From Aquipseudomonas ullengensis (GTDB lineage Bacteria > Pseudomonadota > Gammaproteobacteria > Pseudomonadales > Pseudomonadaceae), in contig NZ_JACJUD010000004.1 in NCBI RefSeq assembly GCF_014174475.1, positions 434,001-498,000 of the forward strand: 64,000 nt of DNA. The letters are read 5' to 3'. Below the pieces are notes generated by a model. The model was given only the letters and a program-made list of their open reading frames with translations, was not told the DNA's origin and made no database searches. Shown piece after piece: positions 19,781-28,115 of this stretch (its first letter is position 1; each line of letters starts with the position of its first letter). A program made the translations under genes and the position numbers.

Positions 19781-20326
19781 ATGTCCCTGGAACAGCAATA
19801 CACCGCGATTCTTGGCCAGCTCGGCGAAGACGTATCCCGCGAAGGCCTGCTCGACACGCCAAAACGTGCCGCCAAAGCCATGCAGTACCTCTGCAAGGGC
19901 TACCAGCAGACCCTCGAAGAGGTCACCAACGGCGCCCTGTTCAGCTCCGACAACAGCGAAATGGTGCTGGTGAAGAACATCGAGCTGTACTCGCTGTGCG
20001 AACACCACCTGCTGCCGTTCATCGGCAAGGCCCATGTGGCCTACATCCCCAGCGGCAAGGTGCTGGGCCTGTCCAAGGTGGCGCGGATCGTCGACATGTA
20101 CGCCCGCCGCCTGCAGATTCAGGAGAACCTCAGCCGGCAGATCGCCGAGGCGATCCAGCAGGTCACCGGCGCCCTGGGCGTGGCCGTGGTTATCGAAGCG
20201 CAGCACATGTGCATGATGATGCGGGGCGTGGAAAAGCAGAATTCGTCGATGGTCACCTCGGTGATGCTCGGTGAGTTCCGCGAGAACGCCGCCACCCGCA
20301 GCGAGTTCCTCAGCCTGATCGGCTAA
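19781..20326 (+). CDS. folE: GTP cyclohydrolase I FolE
   Basis: A 181-residue enzyme that converts GTP to 7,8-dihydroneopterin triphosphate, the first step of folate and pterin synthesis. Zinc ligands are visible in '[10 protein letters not shown]' (Cys, His) and '[10 protein letters not shown]' (Cys). '[19 protein letters not shown]' is the family signature. The ATG at 19781 is preceded by AGGTAG; an open frame upstream to 19439 belongs to another frame of the HxlR gene. A terminator hairpin follows the stop. Confidence 0.95.
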   Translation: MSLEQQYTAILGQLGEDVSREGLLDTPKRAAKAMQYLCKGYQQTLEEVTNGALFSSDNSEMVLVKNIELYSLCEHHLLPFIGKAHVAYIPSGKVLGLSKVARIVDMYARRLQIQENLSRQIAEAIQQVTGALGVAVVIEAQHMCMMMRGVEKQNSSMVTSVMLGEFRENAATRSEFLSLIG

Positions 20327-20340
20327 TCGGCACCGCAACA

Positions 20341-20369
20341 AAAAACCGGCCTCCAGGGCCGGTTTTTTA
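20341..20369 (+). terminator. Rho-independent terminator after folE
   Basis: A stem AACCGGCC/GGCCGGTT with a four-base loop, flanked by an A run and followed by a T run. It lies 15 bp after the folE stop. Confidence 0.85.
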
Positions 20370-20460
20370 TGGGTGCAGAATCGATATCCGGTACAGCCAA
20401 GGCCGCCCAACTCGGGTACCCTGCCGCCCCTTTCAGATACTCCTACAGGAATGACCGCCA

Positions 20461-20832
20461 ATGCTCATCAAGGCACTGCGGATCGGCCTCGGCCAGATCA
20501 TCATCTTTCTCGACTTCATCACTCGCCCACGCAAGCTCAAGCGCAGCCCGCAGGAGCAAGCCCAGGTCGAGAGCGCAGCCGCCGGCCTGGCGCTGTACCA
20601 GTTCCGCGCCTGCCCTTTCTGCGTGAAGACTCGCCGCACCCTGCATCGCCTGAATGTACCCATGACGCTGCGTGACGCGAAGAACGACGACGCTCATCGC
20701 CAGGAACTGCTGGAACAAGGCGGCAAGGTGCAGGTGCCGTGCCTGCGCATCGAGGACCAGGGCCAAGTCCGCTGGCTGTACGAGTCCAAGGCCATCGGCG
20801 CCTACCTGAACGAGCGTTTCGCCGCGCAGTGA
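20461..20832 (+). CDS. Glutaredoxin-family protein, membrane-anchored
   Basis: A 123-residue protein with a hydrophobic N-terminal helix (about 5-20) and a glutaredoxin/GST-N-type thioredoxin fold with the dithiol site CPFC (51-54). The cis-Pro region is 'KVQVPCLRIED', and 'YESKAIGAYL' resembles the glutathione-binding SxA motif. It probably reduces protein or mixed disulfides with glutathione at the inner membrane. It is convergent with the GST gene downstream. Confidence 0.88.
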   Translation: MLIKALRIGLGQIIIFLDFITRPRKLKRSPQEQAQVESAAAGLALYQFRACPFCVKTRRTLHRLNVPMTLRDAKNDDAHRQELLEQGGKVQVPCLRIEDQGQVRWLYESKAIGAYLNERFAAQ

Positions 20833-20874
20833 CGGCCAGGGATGGGCAGTTGCCTGCCCGTCCCGCACCCGCTT

Positions 20875-21477
20875 TCAGCCGAGCATGCCCACATGCCGCG
20901 GATGGCTCGCCACACGGGCCAGCCAGGCCTGCACCGCCGGGTAGGCGGAAAGATCGAAACCACCCTCATGGGCCACATGGGTGTAGGCGTACAGGGCGAT
21001 GTCGGCGATGGTGTACTGCTCGCCAACCAGGTAGGGCGTACGGCTAAGCTGCTGCTCCATCACCTTGAGCGCCTTGTAGCCGCGTACCATGCAGATTTTC
21101 AGCTCTTCCTCGCGCTCGGCGGGGCGGCCCTGGTACAGCTCGATGAAGCGCGCCACCGCCACATATGGTTCGTGACTGTACTGCTCGAAGAACTGCCATT
21201 GCAGCATCTGGGTGCGCAGGCGCGGCTCGCTGGGAATGAAGTCGCTGCCATCGGCCAGGAAATTCAGGATGGCGTTGGACTCCCACAGGCAGGTGCCGTC
21301 TTCCAACTCCAGCACCGGGATCTTGCCGTTGGGGTTCTTGGCCAGGAACTCATCCGTCTGGGTCTCGCCCTTGAGGATGTCGACCGCCACCCACTCATAC
21401 TCACGACCGAGCAGGTGCAGCATCAGTTTGACCTTGTAGCAGTTACCGGAACGGTAATCGCCGTAGACCTTGAGCAT
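20875..21477 (-). CDS. Glutathione S-transferase family protein
   Basis: A 200-residue cytosolic GST with an N-terminal thioredoxin fold ('YGDYRSGNCYKVKLMLHLLG', cis-Pro in 'NGKIPVLELEDG', glutathione-binding 'LWESNAIL') and an all-helical C-terminal domain ('EQYTIADIALYAYTHVA', the N-capping box). The substrate cannot be assigned. It lies two bases downstream of the aminotransferase stop on the same strand, so the two are probably co-transcribed. Confidence 0.93.
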   Translation of the reverse strand: MLKVYGDYRSGNCYKVKLMLHLLGREYEWVAVDILKGETQTDEFLAKNPNGKIPVLELEDGTCLWESNAILNFLADGSDFIPSEPRLRTQMLQWQFFEQYSHEPYVAVARFIELYQGRPAEREEELKICMVRGYKALKVMEQQLSRTPYLVGEQYTIADIALYAYTHVAHEGGFDLSAYPAVQAWLARVASHPRHVGMLG

Positions 21478-21479
21478 GG

Positions 21480-22658
21480 CTACTTACTCCCCGGAGCTTC
21501 GCGGCTCCCTTGTGCTTCGCGGACGACGCCGGCCAGGCGACGCAGGCCTTCGCCGAGTTTCTCCGGCGGTACGTGGCTGAAATTCAGACGCAGGTGGCCA
21601 GGGTTGGCATCCGGGTCAACGAAGAACGGCTCGCCCGGCATGAACGCCACATTCTGCGCCATCGCCGGCTGCAGCAGCGTGCGGGTATCCAGCTTGTCCT
21701 TCAGGGTCAGCCAGAAGAACAAACCGCCCTGGGGAATCTCCCAGGTCGCCAGCTCGCCAAAATGCTCTTCCAGCGCCACCTGCATGGCATCACGGCGCAC
21801 GCGGTAGAAGTCGCGCAGCTCGGCCAGATGAGCACGGTATTTATCGGTACCCAGCCATTGCAGGGCCTGCCACTGGCCGATGCGGTTGGTGTGCAGGTCT
21901 GCTGCCTGTTTCAGGCGCAGCAGATGCGGAAACAGATCCGGACTGGCGATCAGGAAACCAACGCGCAGGCCCGGCAGCAAGGTCTTGGACACAGTACCGG
22001 TGTAGATCCAGCTGGTGCGCTTGAGGCGGCTGACGATCGGCGTGGCGCTGCCGGCATCGAATACCAGCTCGCGGTACGGCTCGTCCTCGATCAGGGTCAC
22101 GTTGAACTCGTCGAGCAGGGCCGCCACCGCGTCACGCTTGGCCTCGCTGTAGCGCACGGCGGACGGGTTCTGGAAAGTCGGGATCAGGTAAGCGAAAGCC
22201 GGTTTGTGCTTCTGCAGGCGCTCGCGCAGGGCCTCCAACTCAGGGCCGTCGGCTTCCTGCGGCACGGTGATGCAATCGGCGCCGAACAGCTGGAAGGACT
22301 GCAGCGCAGCCAGGTAGGTCGGCGCCTCTACCAGGATCTCGGTGCCCGGATCGATGAACAGCTTGCTGGCCAGGTCGAGGGTTTGCTGCGAACCGCAGAC
22401 GATCAGCACCTGGCTGGCATCGCACTTCACCCCCAGCTTGTTGGCCTCGACCGCGATGGCCTCACGCAGCGCCGGTTCGCCCTCGCTCATGCCGTATTGG
22501 CCCATGCTCGCCGGCATGTCGCTCCAGTCCACCTTGGGCAGCATCGGCTCAGCAGGCAGGCCGCCAGCGAAGGACATCACCTCCGGACGCTGCGCCGCAG
22601 CAAGGATTTCGCGGATCAGGGAGCTTTTCAGGCGGGCAACGCGTTCGGAGAAGGCCAT
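21480..22658 (-). CDS. PLP-dependent aminotransferase, class I/II (2-aminoadipate/MocR-like type)
   Basis: A 392-residue fold-type I aminotransferase. The N-terminal 'VMSFAGGLPAEPMLP' is typical of the LysN/2-aminoadipate and valine-pyruvate branch. 'GSQQTLDLASKLFIDPGTEILVE' contacts PLP, and the Schiff-base Lys is in 'GTVSKTLLPGLRVGFL'. The ATG at 22658 with GGTGA upstream is preferred over a start 39 bases earlier. It is divergent from a MarR gene, with two operator-like repeats starting 45 bp upstream. Confidence 0.9.
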   Translation of the reverse strand: MAFSERVARLKSSLIREILAAAQRPEVMSFAGGLPAEPMLPKVDWSDMPASMGQYGMSEGEPALREAIAVEANKLGVKCDASQVLIVCGSQQTLDLASKLFIDPGTEILVEAPTYLAALQSFQLFGADCITVPQEADGPELEALRERLQKHKPAFAYLIPTFQNPSAVRYSEAKRDAVAALLDEFNVTLIEDEPYRELVFDAGSATPIVSRLKRTSWIYTGTVSKTLLPGLRVGFLIASPDLFPHLLRLKQAADLHTNRIGQWQALQWLGTDKYRAHLAELRDFYRVRRDAMQVALEEHFGELATWEIPQGGLFFWLTLKDKLDTRTLLQPAMAQNVAFMPGEPFFVDPDANPGHLRLNFSHVPPEKLGEGLRRLAGVVREAQGSREAPGSK

Positions 22659-22701
22659 GGTAATCACCGGTAGCAAAGGCAGGACAAAAGAAGGCAAACT
22701 G

Positions 22702-22760
22702 GGTCAAAGTGGTTGACCGAAACTACGACGGCAAGGACATATACGTCAACATGTTTGACC
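22702..22760. promoter_or_regulatory. Two matching inverted repeats, probable MarR operators
   Basis: Site 1 is GTCAA-AGTGG-TTGAC at 22703-22717, extended by one base pair on each side. Site 2 is GTCAA-CATGT-TTGAC at 22745-22759 and spans the ATG of the MarR gene. The arms are identical with equal 5-bp spacers. The centres are 42 bp apart, four helical turns, which would place two dimers on one DNA face. They probably control both the regulator and the divergent aminotransferase. Confidence 0.6.
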
Positions 22761-23206
22761 TGAAAAAGACGAGCAGCCAACAAGCCGCCATGCAGGCCTT
22801 CTTCTTCGGCTACCAGGCCTTCACCGCCAAACCGGACGAAATCCTGGCCAAGCGCGGCCTGTCGCGCGTGCACCACCGCATCCTGTTCTTCATCGCCTGC
22901 TACCCCGGCCTGAGCGTCAGCCAGCTGTTGAGCTACCTGGGTGTGAGCAAGCAGGCGCTGAACATTCCGCTGCGCCAGCTGCTGGAAATGAGCCTGGTGG
23001 AGAGCGTGGCGGCCACCGACGACAAGCGCAAACGCGCCCTCGGACTGACCAGCGAGGGCGCCAAGCTGGAACAGCTGCTGCGCCGCGAACAGGCGAAACT
23101 GCTGGAGCGGGTGTTCAACGAGGCCGACCAGAGCGCCGTGGCCGGCTGGCTGGCGATCAATCAGGCGCTGGGCAACACCCGCCAAGCCAGCCTGGGCGAA
23201 AACTGA
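22751..23206 (+). CDS. MarR-family transcriptional regulator
   Basis: A 151-residue winged-helix regulator. The HTH is 'LSVSQLLSYLGVSKQALNIPLRQLLEMSLVE' and the wing is 'ATDDKRKRALGLTSEG', the standard MarR recognition-helix-plus-wing pattern. The ATG at 22751 is chosen over a GTG at 22709 because the latter would lie inside operator site 1. The ribosome site AAGGA at about 22733 is rather far. Autoregulation is likely because an inverted repeat overlaps its start codon. Confidence 0.88.
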   Translation: MFDLKKTSSQQAAMQAFFFGYQAFTAKPDEILAKRGLSRVHHRILFFIACYPGLSVSQLLSYLGVSKQALNIPLRQLLEMSLVESVAATDDKRKRALGLTSEGAKLEQLLRREQAKLLERVFNEADQSAVAGWLAINQALGNTRQASLGEN

Positions 23207-23208
23207 GG

Positions 23209-23838
23209 TCAAACGCGGCGATTGTCTTCCAGCTCCCGCGCGCCGCGCAGAAACACCAGACTCATTGCCAGCATCGAGCCCAGCAGCGGCAGCATGCCGA
23301 CGATGAACAGAATCACCGAGGCCAACAGCGCCCCGCCGGCGATCTCCAACCAGGCCAGCACGCGAAAGGACGGGTAGACGTTATCCACCTTGAGCAGGCG
23401 AATCCCCAGCCACAGGGTAATCGCGCCATAGAGGCCGATCAGGCCGAAATAGGCCAGCGACTTGCCGCTGATGCTGGCCAGCACCTCGTCGCCCCAGAGC
23501 AGTTGCAGCACTTCCAGTAGCAGACTCAGCCCCACGCTGAGCCAAATCGGCCAGGCCAGCCCGCGTGCGGCAAAACGCAGTTCGGCGAAATTGCGAAAAC
23601 GCAGCAGCACATAGCAACCCACCAGCATCAGCACGGCGCTCAGCCAGTCCGGGTACTGCTTGCCTTCCTCGCCGGGAATGAAACCCAGCACCAGCATCGC
23701 CAAGGTGCCCAGCAAGGACGCCAGGTTGACCCAGGCCAGCAGGCGCAGCTGCCTGGGCGTCCAGCCTGGCAGTTCGGCGGGTGACGATTCCTCGACCAGG
23801 GCGACCTGGGGTGCAGCGTAAGGGTTGTGCTGGTCCAT
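23209..23838 (-). CDS. Multi-pass membrane protein, unknown function
   Basis: A 209-residue protein with about six hydrophobic helices after a short polar N-terminus (MDQHNPYAAPQ), which resembles the 'NPYxAP' start seen in DUF-type membrane proteins of Pseudomonas. No catalytic motif is visible. The ATG at 23838 has AGGA upstream, whereas 23877 does not. It is convergent with the MarR gene, the two stops being 2 bp apart. Confidence 0.75.
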   Translation of the reverse strand: MDQHNPYAAPQVALVEESSPAELPGWTPRQLRLLAWVNLASLLGTLAMLVLGFIPGEEGKQYPDWLSAVLMLVGCYVLLRFRNFAELRFAARGLAWPIWLSVGLSLLLEVLQLLWGDEVLASISGKSLAYFGLIGLYGAITLWLGIRLLKVDNVYPSFRVLAWLEIAGGALLASVILFIVGMLPLLGSMLAMSLVFLRGARELEDNRRV

Positions 23839-23981
23839 ACCACGTCCTGTGCATGTGTTGAGGTGAACAGTCTTCAATCAAACCAACGCGAGAGAAAACT
23901 GTACCGCTGAATGCCCGCCTGGCTGTATCGCGACGCTTGCGACGGCACGCCATAGGCTGCCAGCTAGCGAGGAGAACCGCC

Positions 23982-24596
23982 ATGACCACCGAACTGCTGA
24001 TCGCTTTTATCGCCTTTGCCTTTGTCACCTCGGTGACGCCGGGGCCGAACAACATGATGCTGCTCGCCTCCGGGGTGAACTTCGGCGTGCGCCGCAGCGT
24101 GCCGCACATGCTCGGCATCAGCCTGGGCTTCATGGTGCTGGTGATCGCGGTCGGCCTGGGCCTCGGTCAACTGTTCGAACAGTTTCCGCCGTTGTACAAC
24201 GCGCTGCGCTATGCCGGCGCGGCCTACCTGCTGTACCTGGCGTGGAAGATTGCCCGCAGCGGTGCCCCGCAGGCCAACGCCGACAGCCGCAGCAAACCCT
24301 TCACCTTTCTCCAGGCCGCTGCCTTCCAGTGGGTCAACCCCAAGGCCTGGGTCATGGCCATCGGCGCCATCACCACCTACACGCCACAACAGGGCTTCCT
24401 GTTCAATGTCGTGGTGATCGCCGCCCTGTTCGCCCTGGTCAACTGCCCCAGTGTCGGCCTCTGGACCGTCGCTGGCAGCCTGCTGCGGCGCTGGCTGGAA
24501 AACCCGCTGCGCCTGCGTGTGTTCAATATCGGCATGGCATTGCTGCTGGTGGCTTCGCTCTACCCTATCCTGATCGACGTCAAGGGAACCCTGTAA
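23982..24596 (+). CDS. LysE-family amino-acid exporter
   Basis: A 204-residue RhtB/LysE-family exporter with six predicted helices and the family motif 'VTSVTPGPNNMMLLASG' in the first loop. 'GAAYLLYLAWKIARSG' is also conserved. It probably exports an amino acid or a related small molecule. GAGGAGAA gives a strong ribosome site before ATG 23982. The stop overlaps the BenE start (TAATG), so the two transporters are coupled. Confidence 0.92.
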   Translation: MTTELLIAFIAFAFVTSVTPGPNNMMLLASGVNFGVRRSVPHMLGISLGFMVLVIAVGLGLGQLFEQFPPLYNALRYAGAAYLLYLAWKIARSGAPQANADSRSKPFTFLQAAAFQWVNPKAWVMAIGAITTYTPQQGFLFNVVVIAALFALVNCPSVGLWTVAGSLLRRWLENPLRLRVFNIGMALLLVASLYPILIDVKGTL

Positions 24597-25804
24597 TGGC
24601 CGACGCCACGGAAACCATGGATAGCCCCACTCGCCTGCGCCCCCTGGCCGACACCTCCGCCTCTGCGGTAGTCGCCGGCTTCATCGCCATGCTCACCGGC
24701 TACACCAGCTCGCTGGTGCTGATGTTCCAGGCCGGGCAATCGGCCGGGCTGAGCTCGGCGCAGATTTCCTCGTGGATCTGGGCGCTGTCGATCGGCATGG
24801 CGATTTGCAGCATCGGCCTGTCTCTGCGCTATCGCACGCCGATCACCGTGGCCTGGTCGACCCCCGGCGCGGCGCTGCTGATCACCAGCCTGGGCGGGGT
24901 GTCCTACGACGAAGCCATCGGCGCCTACATCACCTGCGCCGTGCTGGTGGTCATCTGCGGGCTCACCGGCAGCTTCGAGCGCCTGGTCCGGCGCCTGCCA
25001 GCCTCCCTCGCCGCCGCGCTGCTGGCCGGCATCCTGTTCAAGATCGGCAGCGAGATCTTCGTTGCCGCGCAGCACCACACCGCGCTGGTGCTGGCGATGT
25101 TCTTCGGTTACCTGCTCGCCAAGCGCCTGGCGCCCCGTTATGCGGTGCTCACCGCCCTGCTGGTCGGCAGCGCCCTGGCCGGCGTCATGGGCCTGCTCGA
25201 CTTCAGCGGCTTCCATCTGCAGCTCGCAGTACCGGTATGGACCACGCCGTCGTTCTCCCTGGCCGCCACCATCAGCATCGGCATTCCGCTGTTCGTGGTC
25301 GCGATGACCTCGCAGAACATGCCGGGAATCGCCGTGCTGCGCGCTGATGGCTACCAGGTGCCAGCCTCGCCGTTGATCACCACCACCGGCATTGCTTCGC
25401 TGCTGCTGGCGCCGTTCGGCTCCCACGGGGTCAACCTGGCGGCCATCAGCGCCGCCATCTGCACCGGCCCGCATGCCCACGAGGACAAGCACAAACGCTA
25501 CACAGCGGCAGTCTGGTGCGGGATTTTCTACGGTATCGCCGGCACCTTTGCCGCCACCCTGGCCGCGCTGTTCACAGCCTTGCCCAGCGCGCTGATCCTC
25601 TCGGTCGCCGCCCTCGCCCTGCTCGGCTCCATCGGCAACGGCCTGGCCCAGGCCATGAGCGCACCGGCCGAGCGCGACGCGGCGCTGATCACCTTCATGG
25701 TCACCGCCTCCGGCATGACCTTGCTGGGCATCGGTTCGGCCTTCTGGGGCCTGGTGGCCGGCGCCCTGACCCTGTTGATCCTCAACTGGCGCACGCGGGT
25801 ATAG
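24596..25804 (+). CDS. benE: BenE-family benzoate/H+ symporter
   Basis: A 402-residue, roughly 12-helix transporter. 'GYTSSLVLMFQAGQSAGLSSAQISSWIWALSIG' and 'TPITVAWSTPGAALL' are conserved in the BenE family of proton-coupled aromatic-acid symporters. No ben catabolic genes are nearby, so the substrate may not be benzoate. The start overlaps the LysE stop by one base. The TAG stop is the first part of a palindromic repeat (25802-25864). Confidence 0.88.
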   Translation: MADATETMDSPTRLRPLADTSASAVVAGFIAMLTGYTSSLVLMFQAGQSAGLSSAQISSWIWALSIGMAICSIGLSLRYRTPITVAWSTPGAALLITSLGGVSYDEAIGAYITCAVLVVICGLTGSFERLVRRLPASLAAALLAGILFKIGSEIFVAAQHHTALVLAMFFGYLLAKRLAPRYAVLTALLVGSALAGVMGLLDFSGFHLQLAVPVWTTPSFSLAATISIGIPLFVVAMTSQNMPGIAVLRADGYQVPASPLITTTGIASLLLAPFGSHGVNLAAISAAICTGPHAHEDKHKRYTAAVWCGIFYGIAGTFAATLAALFTALPSALILSVAALALLGSIGNGLAQAMSAPAERDAALITFMVTASGMTLLGIGSAFWGLVAGALTLLILNWRTRV

Positions 25805-25864
25805 GAGCGAGCTCTGCCCGCGAAGCAGGCCGCTTAAAAGCTTCGCGAGCAGCGCTCGCTCCTA
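25802..25864. repeat. REP-like palindrome carrying the BenE stop
   Basis: The left arm starts TAGGAGCGAGC at 25802-25803 and the right arm ends GCTCGCTCCTA at 25864. The arms pair over about 24 nt with mismatches. It is a different sequence family from the TGTAGGAGCCAGC copies. The TAG of benE is part of the left arm. Confidence 0.6.
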
Positions 25865-25868
25865 CATG

Positions 25869-25906
25869 AAAAACGCCGCGACTCTGTAAAGAGATCGCGG
25901 CGTTTT
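25869..25906. terminator. Bidirectional rho-independent terminator
   Basis: A 13-nt stem AAAAACGCCGCGA/TCGCGGCGTTTTT with a 12-base loop sits between the convergent benE and SBF genes. A runs and T runs on the two sides allow termination in both directions. Confidence 0.85.
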
Positions 25907-25948
25907 TCTTACACGAACAGCATTATCGGCTGAAACGACTGCTGAGCA

Positions 25949-26845
25949 TCAGGCGGCTTCGCCCTCTTCAGCCGCCAGCTCCTTGCCGTGGGCGAAATTC
26001 ACCCACCAGCCGAACAGTGCGGCGGTGAAGAACATGAAGAAGCTGTAGATCGCCGCCGGAATAGCCATGGTCGGGTTGTTCAGCAGTGACGGGCTGAGCG
26101 CTAGGGCGATGGCCAGGGTACCGTTATGGATACCGATCTCCATGCCGATGGCCACAGCCTGGCGCTGCGGCAGCTTGAGCAGGCGCGGCACCCAGTAGCC
26201 GACGCCGAGGCTAACCAGGTTGAACAGCAGCGCAGCCAGGCCGACCATCGGCGCGTACTCCACCACGGTCTGCCAATCCTTGACGAAGGCAATCACCACC
26301 ACCAGCAGCAGGAACAACGCGGAGATGATTTTCACCGGCGTCTCCATGGCGTTGGCAAAGCCAGGCGCCAGACGGCGAATGACCATACCCACCGCCACTG
26401 GCACCAGCACGATGGCAAACACCTGCAGGACCTTGCCGAACTGCAGCGGGATGGCCTGATCGCCCTCCATGAAGTACACCAGCGACAGGTTGACGATAAA
26501 CGGCATGGTCAGGATCGCAATCACCGAGTTGACCGCCGTCAACGTCACATTCAGCGCCACGTCACCGTGGGCCAGGTGGCTGTAGAGGTTGGCCGAGGTA
26601 CCGCCCGGCGAGGCCGCCAGCAGCATCAGGCCGACAGCCAGGGCCGGCGCCAGGCCGAAGCCCTTGGCGATCAGGAAGCACAGCAGCGGCAGCAGCAGAA
26701 GCTGGCAGCCGAGGCCGATCAATACCGGTTTGGGGAATTTCACCACCCGGGCGAAATCCGCCAGGGTCAGGGACAAGCCCAGGCCGAGCATGATGATGCC
26801 CAGGGCAATGGGGAGGAACGCGGTCAGCAAGGGGGAAGCGGTCAT
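25949..26845 (-). CDS. Bile acid:sodium symporter (SBF) family transporter
   Basis: A 298-residue membrane protein with about nine to ten helices. Signature sequences are 'LAASPGGTSANLYSHLAHGDVALN' and 'GMEIGIHNGTLAIALA' (the substrate and Na+ site region of SBF/PanS/ASBT-like carriers). The substrate is probably an organic anion and may be pantoate-like, but this cannot be decided. The C-terminus is short and acidic (ELAAEEGEAA). It is convergent with benE through a shared terminator. Confidence 0.9.
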   Translation of the reverse strand: MTASPLLTAFLPIALGIIMLGLGLSLTLADFARVVKFPKPVLIGLGCQLLLLPLLCFLIAKGFGLAPALAVGLMLLAASPGGTSANLYSHLAHGDVALNVTLTAVNSVIAILTMPFIVNLSLVYFMEGDQAIPLQFGKVLQVFAIVLVPVAVGMVIRRLAPGFANAMETPVKIISALFLLLVVVIAFVKDWQTVVEYAPMVGLAALLFNLVSLGVGYWVPRLLKLPQRQAVAIGMEIGIHNGTLAIALALSPSLLNNPTMAIPAAIYSFFMFFTAALFGWWVNFAHGKELAAEEGEAA

Positions 26846-26943
26846 TATTGTTGTTCTCCGTAAACAGCCATCGATTCTTGGCTCGGCACGCTGTGTTGTA
26901 ACTGGCTTTTCGCGCCAATGGCTAGTGCGGCTGTAACCAAATG

Positions 26944-26972
26944 CAAAAAGAGCGCTCTAGAGCGCCCTTTTC
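26944..26972. terminator. Hairpin between SBF gene and repeat element
   Basis: A short stem GCGCTC/GAGCGC at 26952-26965 is flanked by A5 on the left and CTTTT on the right. It is compatible with a small bidirectional terminator, though the loop of two bases is tight. Confidence 0.4.
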
Positions 26973-26991
26973 GCCGGTTCCGGCACGACTG

Positions 26992-27133
26992 AGAACGTGT
27001 TTACGGTCTTCTGAATTAGAGCCAGACAAGGCAAAAGCGGCCGAGGAAGCGGAGTTTACGAGCTGTAAATGAGCATTCCGAGGCCGCTTTTAACGCCGTA
27101 TGGCCGCGAGTCAGGAGAGCGTAATCAGGTTCT
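26992..27133. repeat. MITE-like element with 23-bp terminal inverted repeats
   Basis: A 142-bp element whose left end (26992-27014, AGAACGTGTTTACGG...) and right end (27111-27133) are inverted copies matching at 19 of 23 positions. An inner inverted repeat AAAGCGGCC/GGCCGCTTT and the central palindrome TTTACGAGCTGTAAA make it highly foldable. It has no coding frame. Its right end adjoins the SDR stop codon. It looks like a non-autonomous, mobile or palindromic repeat of the type spread through Pseudomonas genomes. Confidence 0.65.
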
Positions 27134-27894
27134 TAGATAGCTGTCGAACCGCCGTCCACTGCCAGCGAATGGCCTGTAGTGAAAGCGGCCGCATCGCTGC
27201 ACAGGTAGAGCACCGCAGCGGCGATTTCCTCGACCTTGCCGATACGCCCGACCGGGTGCATGGCGGCGACGAATTCGGCCTTCTTCGGGTCGGCTTCATA
27301 GGCACGGCGGAACATGTCGGTGTCGATCACTGCCGGGCACACGGCGTTGACCCGGACTTTTTTCTTCGCGTATTCCACCGCAGCGGACTTGGTCAGGCCG
27401 ATGACCGCGTGCTTGGACGCGGCATAGATGCTCATTTTCGGCGCAGCACCGAGCCCGGCCACGGACGCGGTGTTGACGATGGCACCGCCACCCTGGGCCA
27501 GCAGCAGCGGGATCTGGTGCTTCATGCACAGCCACACGCCTTTGACGTTGACGCCCATGATGGCGTCGAACTCGGCCTCGCTGCCTTCGGCCAGCTTGCC
27601 CTTCTCGATCTCGATACCGGCGTTGTTGAAGGCGTAGTCCAGGCGACCATAGGCAGCCAGGGTACGCTCCATGAGCACCTTGACCTCGGCCTCACGGGTC
27701 ACGTCGCAGCGTACAAAAACGGCGTCACCACCGGCCTCGCGAATCAGCTGCACGGTGCCTTCACCGCCCGCCACGTCGACATCGGAGACCACCACCTTGA
27801 GGCCTTCGGCAGCGAAGGCCTGGGCGGTTGCGCGGCCAATACCATTGCCGCCGCCAGTCACCAGGGCGACCTGGCCAGAGAAACTCATGCTCAT
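27133..27894 (-). CDS. SDR-family oxidoreductase
   Basis: A 253-residue classical short-chain dehydrogenase/reductase. The cofactor motif is TGGGNGIG, followed by the NNAG motif in 'YAFNNAGIEIEKGK', catalytic Ser in 'VNTASVAG', and YAASK with Tyr and Lys. The Asp after beta-2 (VVSDVD) suggests NAD(H) preference. GAGGA seven bases before ATG 27894 sets the start. The substrate is unknown. The TAA stop abuts the end of a MITE-like repeat. Confidence 0.92.
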   Translation of the reverse strand: MSMSFSGQVALVTGGGNGIGRATAQAFAAEGLKVVVSDVDVAGGEGTVQLIREAGGDAVFVRCDVTREAEVKVLMERTLAAYGRLDYAFNNAGIEIEKGKLAEGSEAEFDAIMGVNVKGVWLCMKHQIPLLLAQGGGAIVNTASVAGLGAAPKMSIYAASKHAVIGLTKSAAVEYAKKKVRVNAVCPAVIDTDMFRRAYEADPKKAEFVAAMHPVGRIGKVEEIAAAVLYLCSDAAAFTTGHSLAVDGGSTAI

Positions 27895-28115
27895 CTGTAC
27901 ATCCTCGAAGGGGAAATCTGGCTCGAGTCTAGCCAGAGCACCTGCCCCTGCGTCAGCACTATCAGGCGAGCGTTGGCAAGCGCATCCAAATTAGTGATAA
28001 AGAACTACAACGTAAATCAGTGAAATTCATACCAAAGCATTCTGTTCAACAACAAACCTTGCCCCGCAGCCTGCACAGGTCTATCACCACAGCTTCACTT
28101 TCCGGAGTCACTGCC

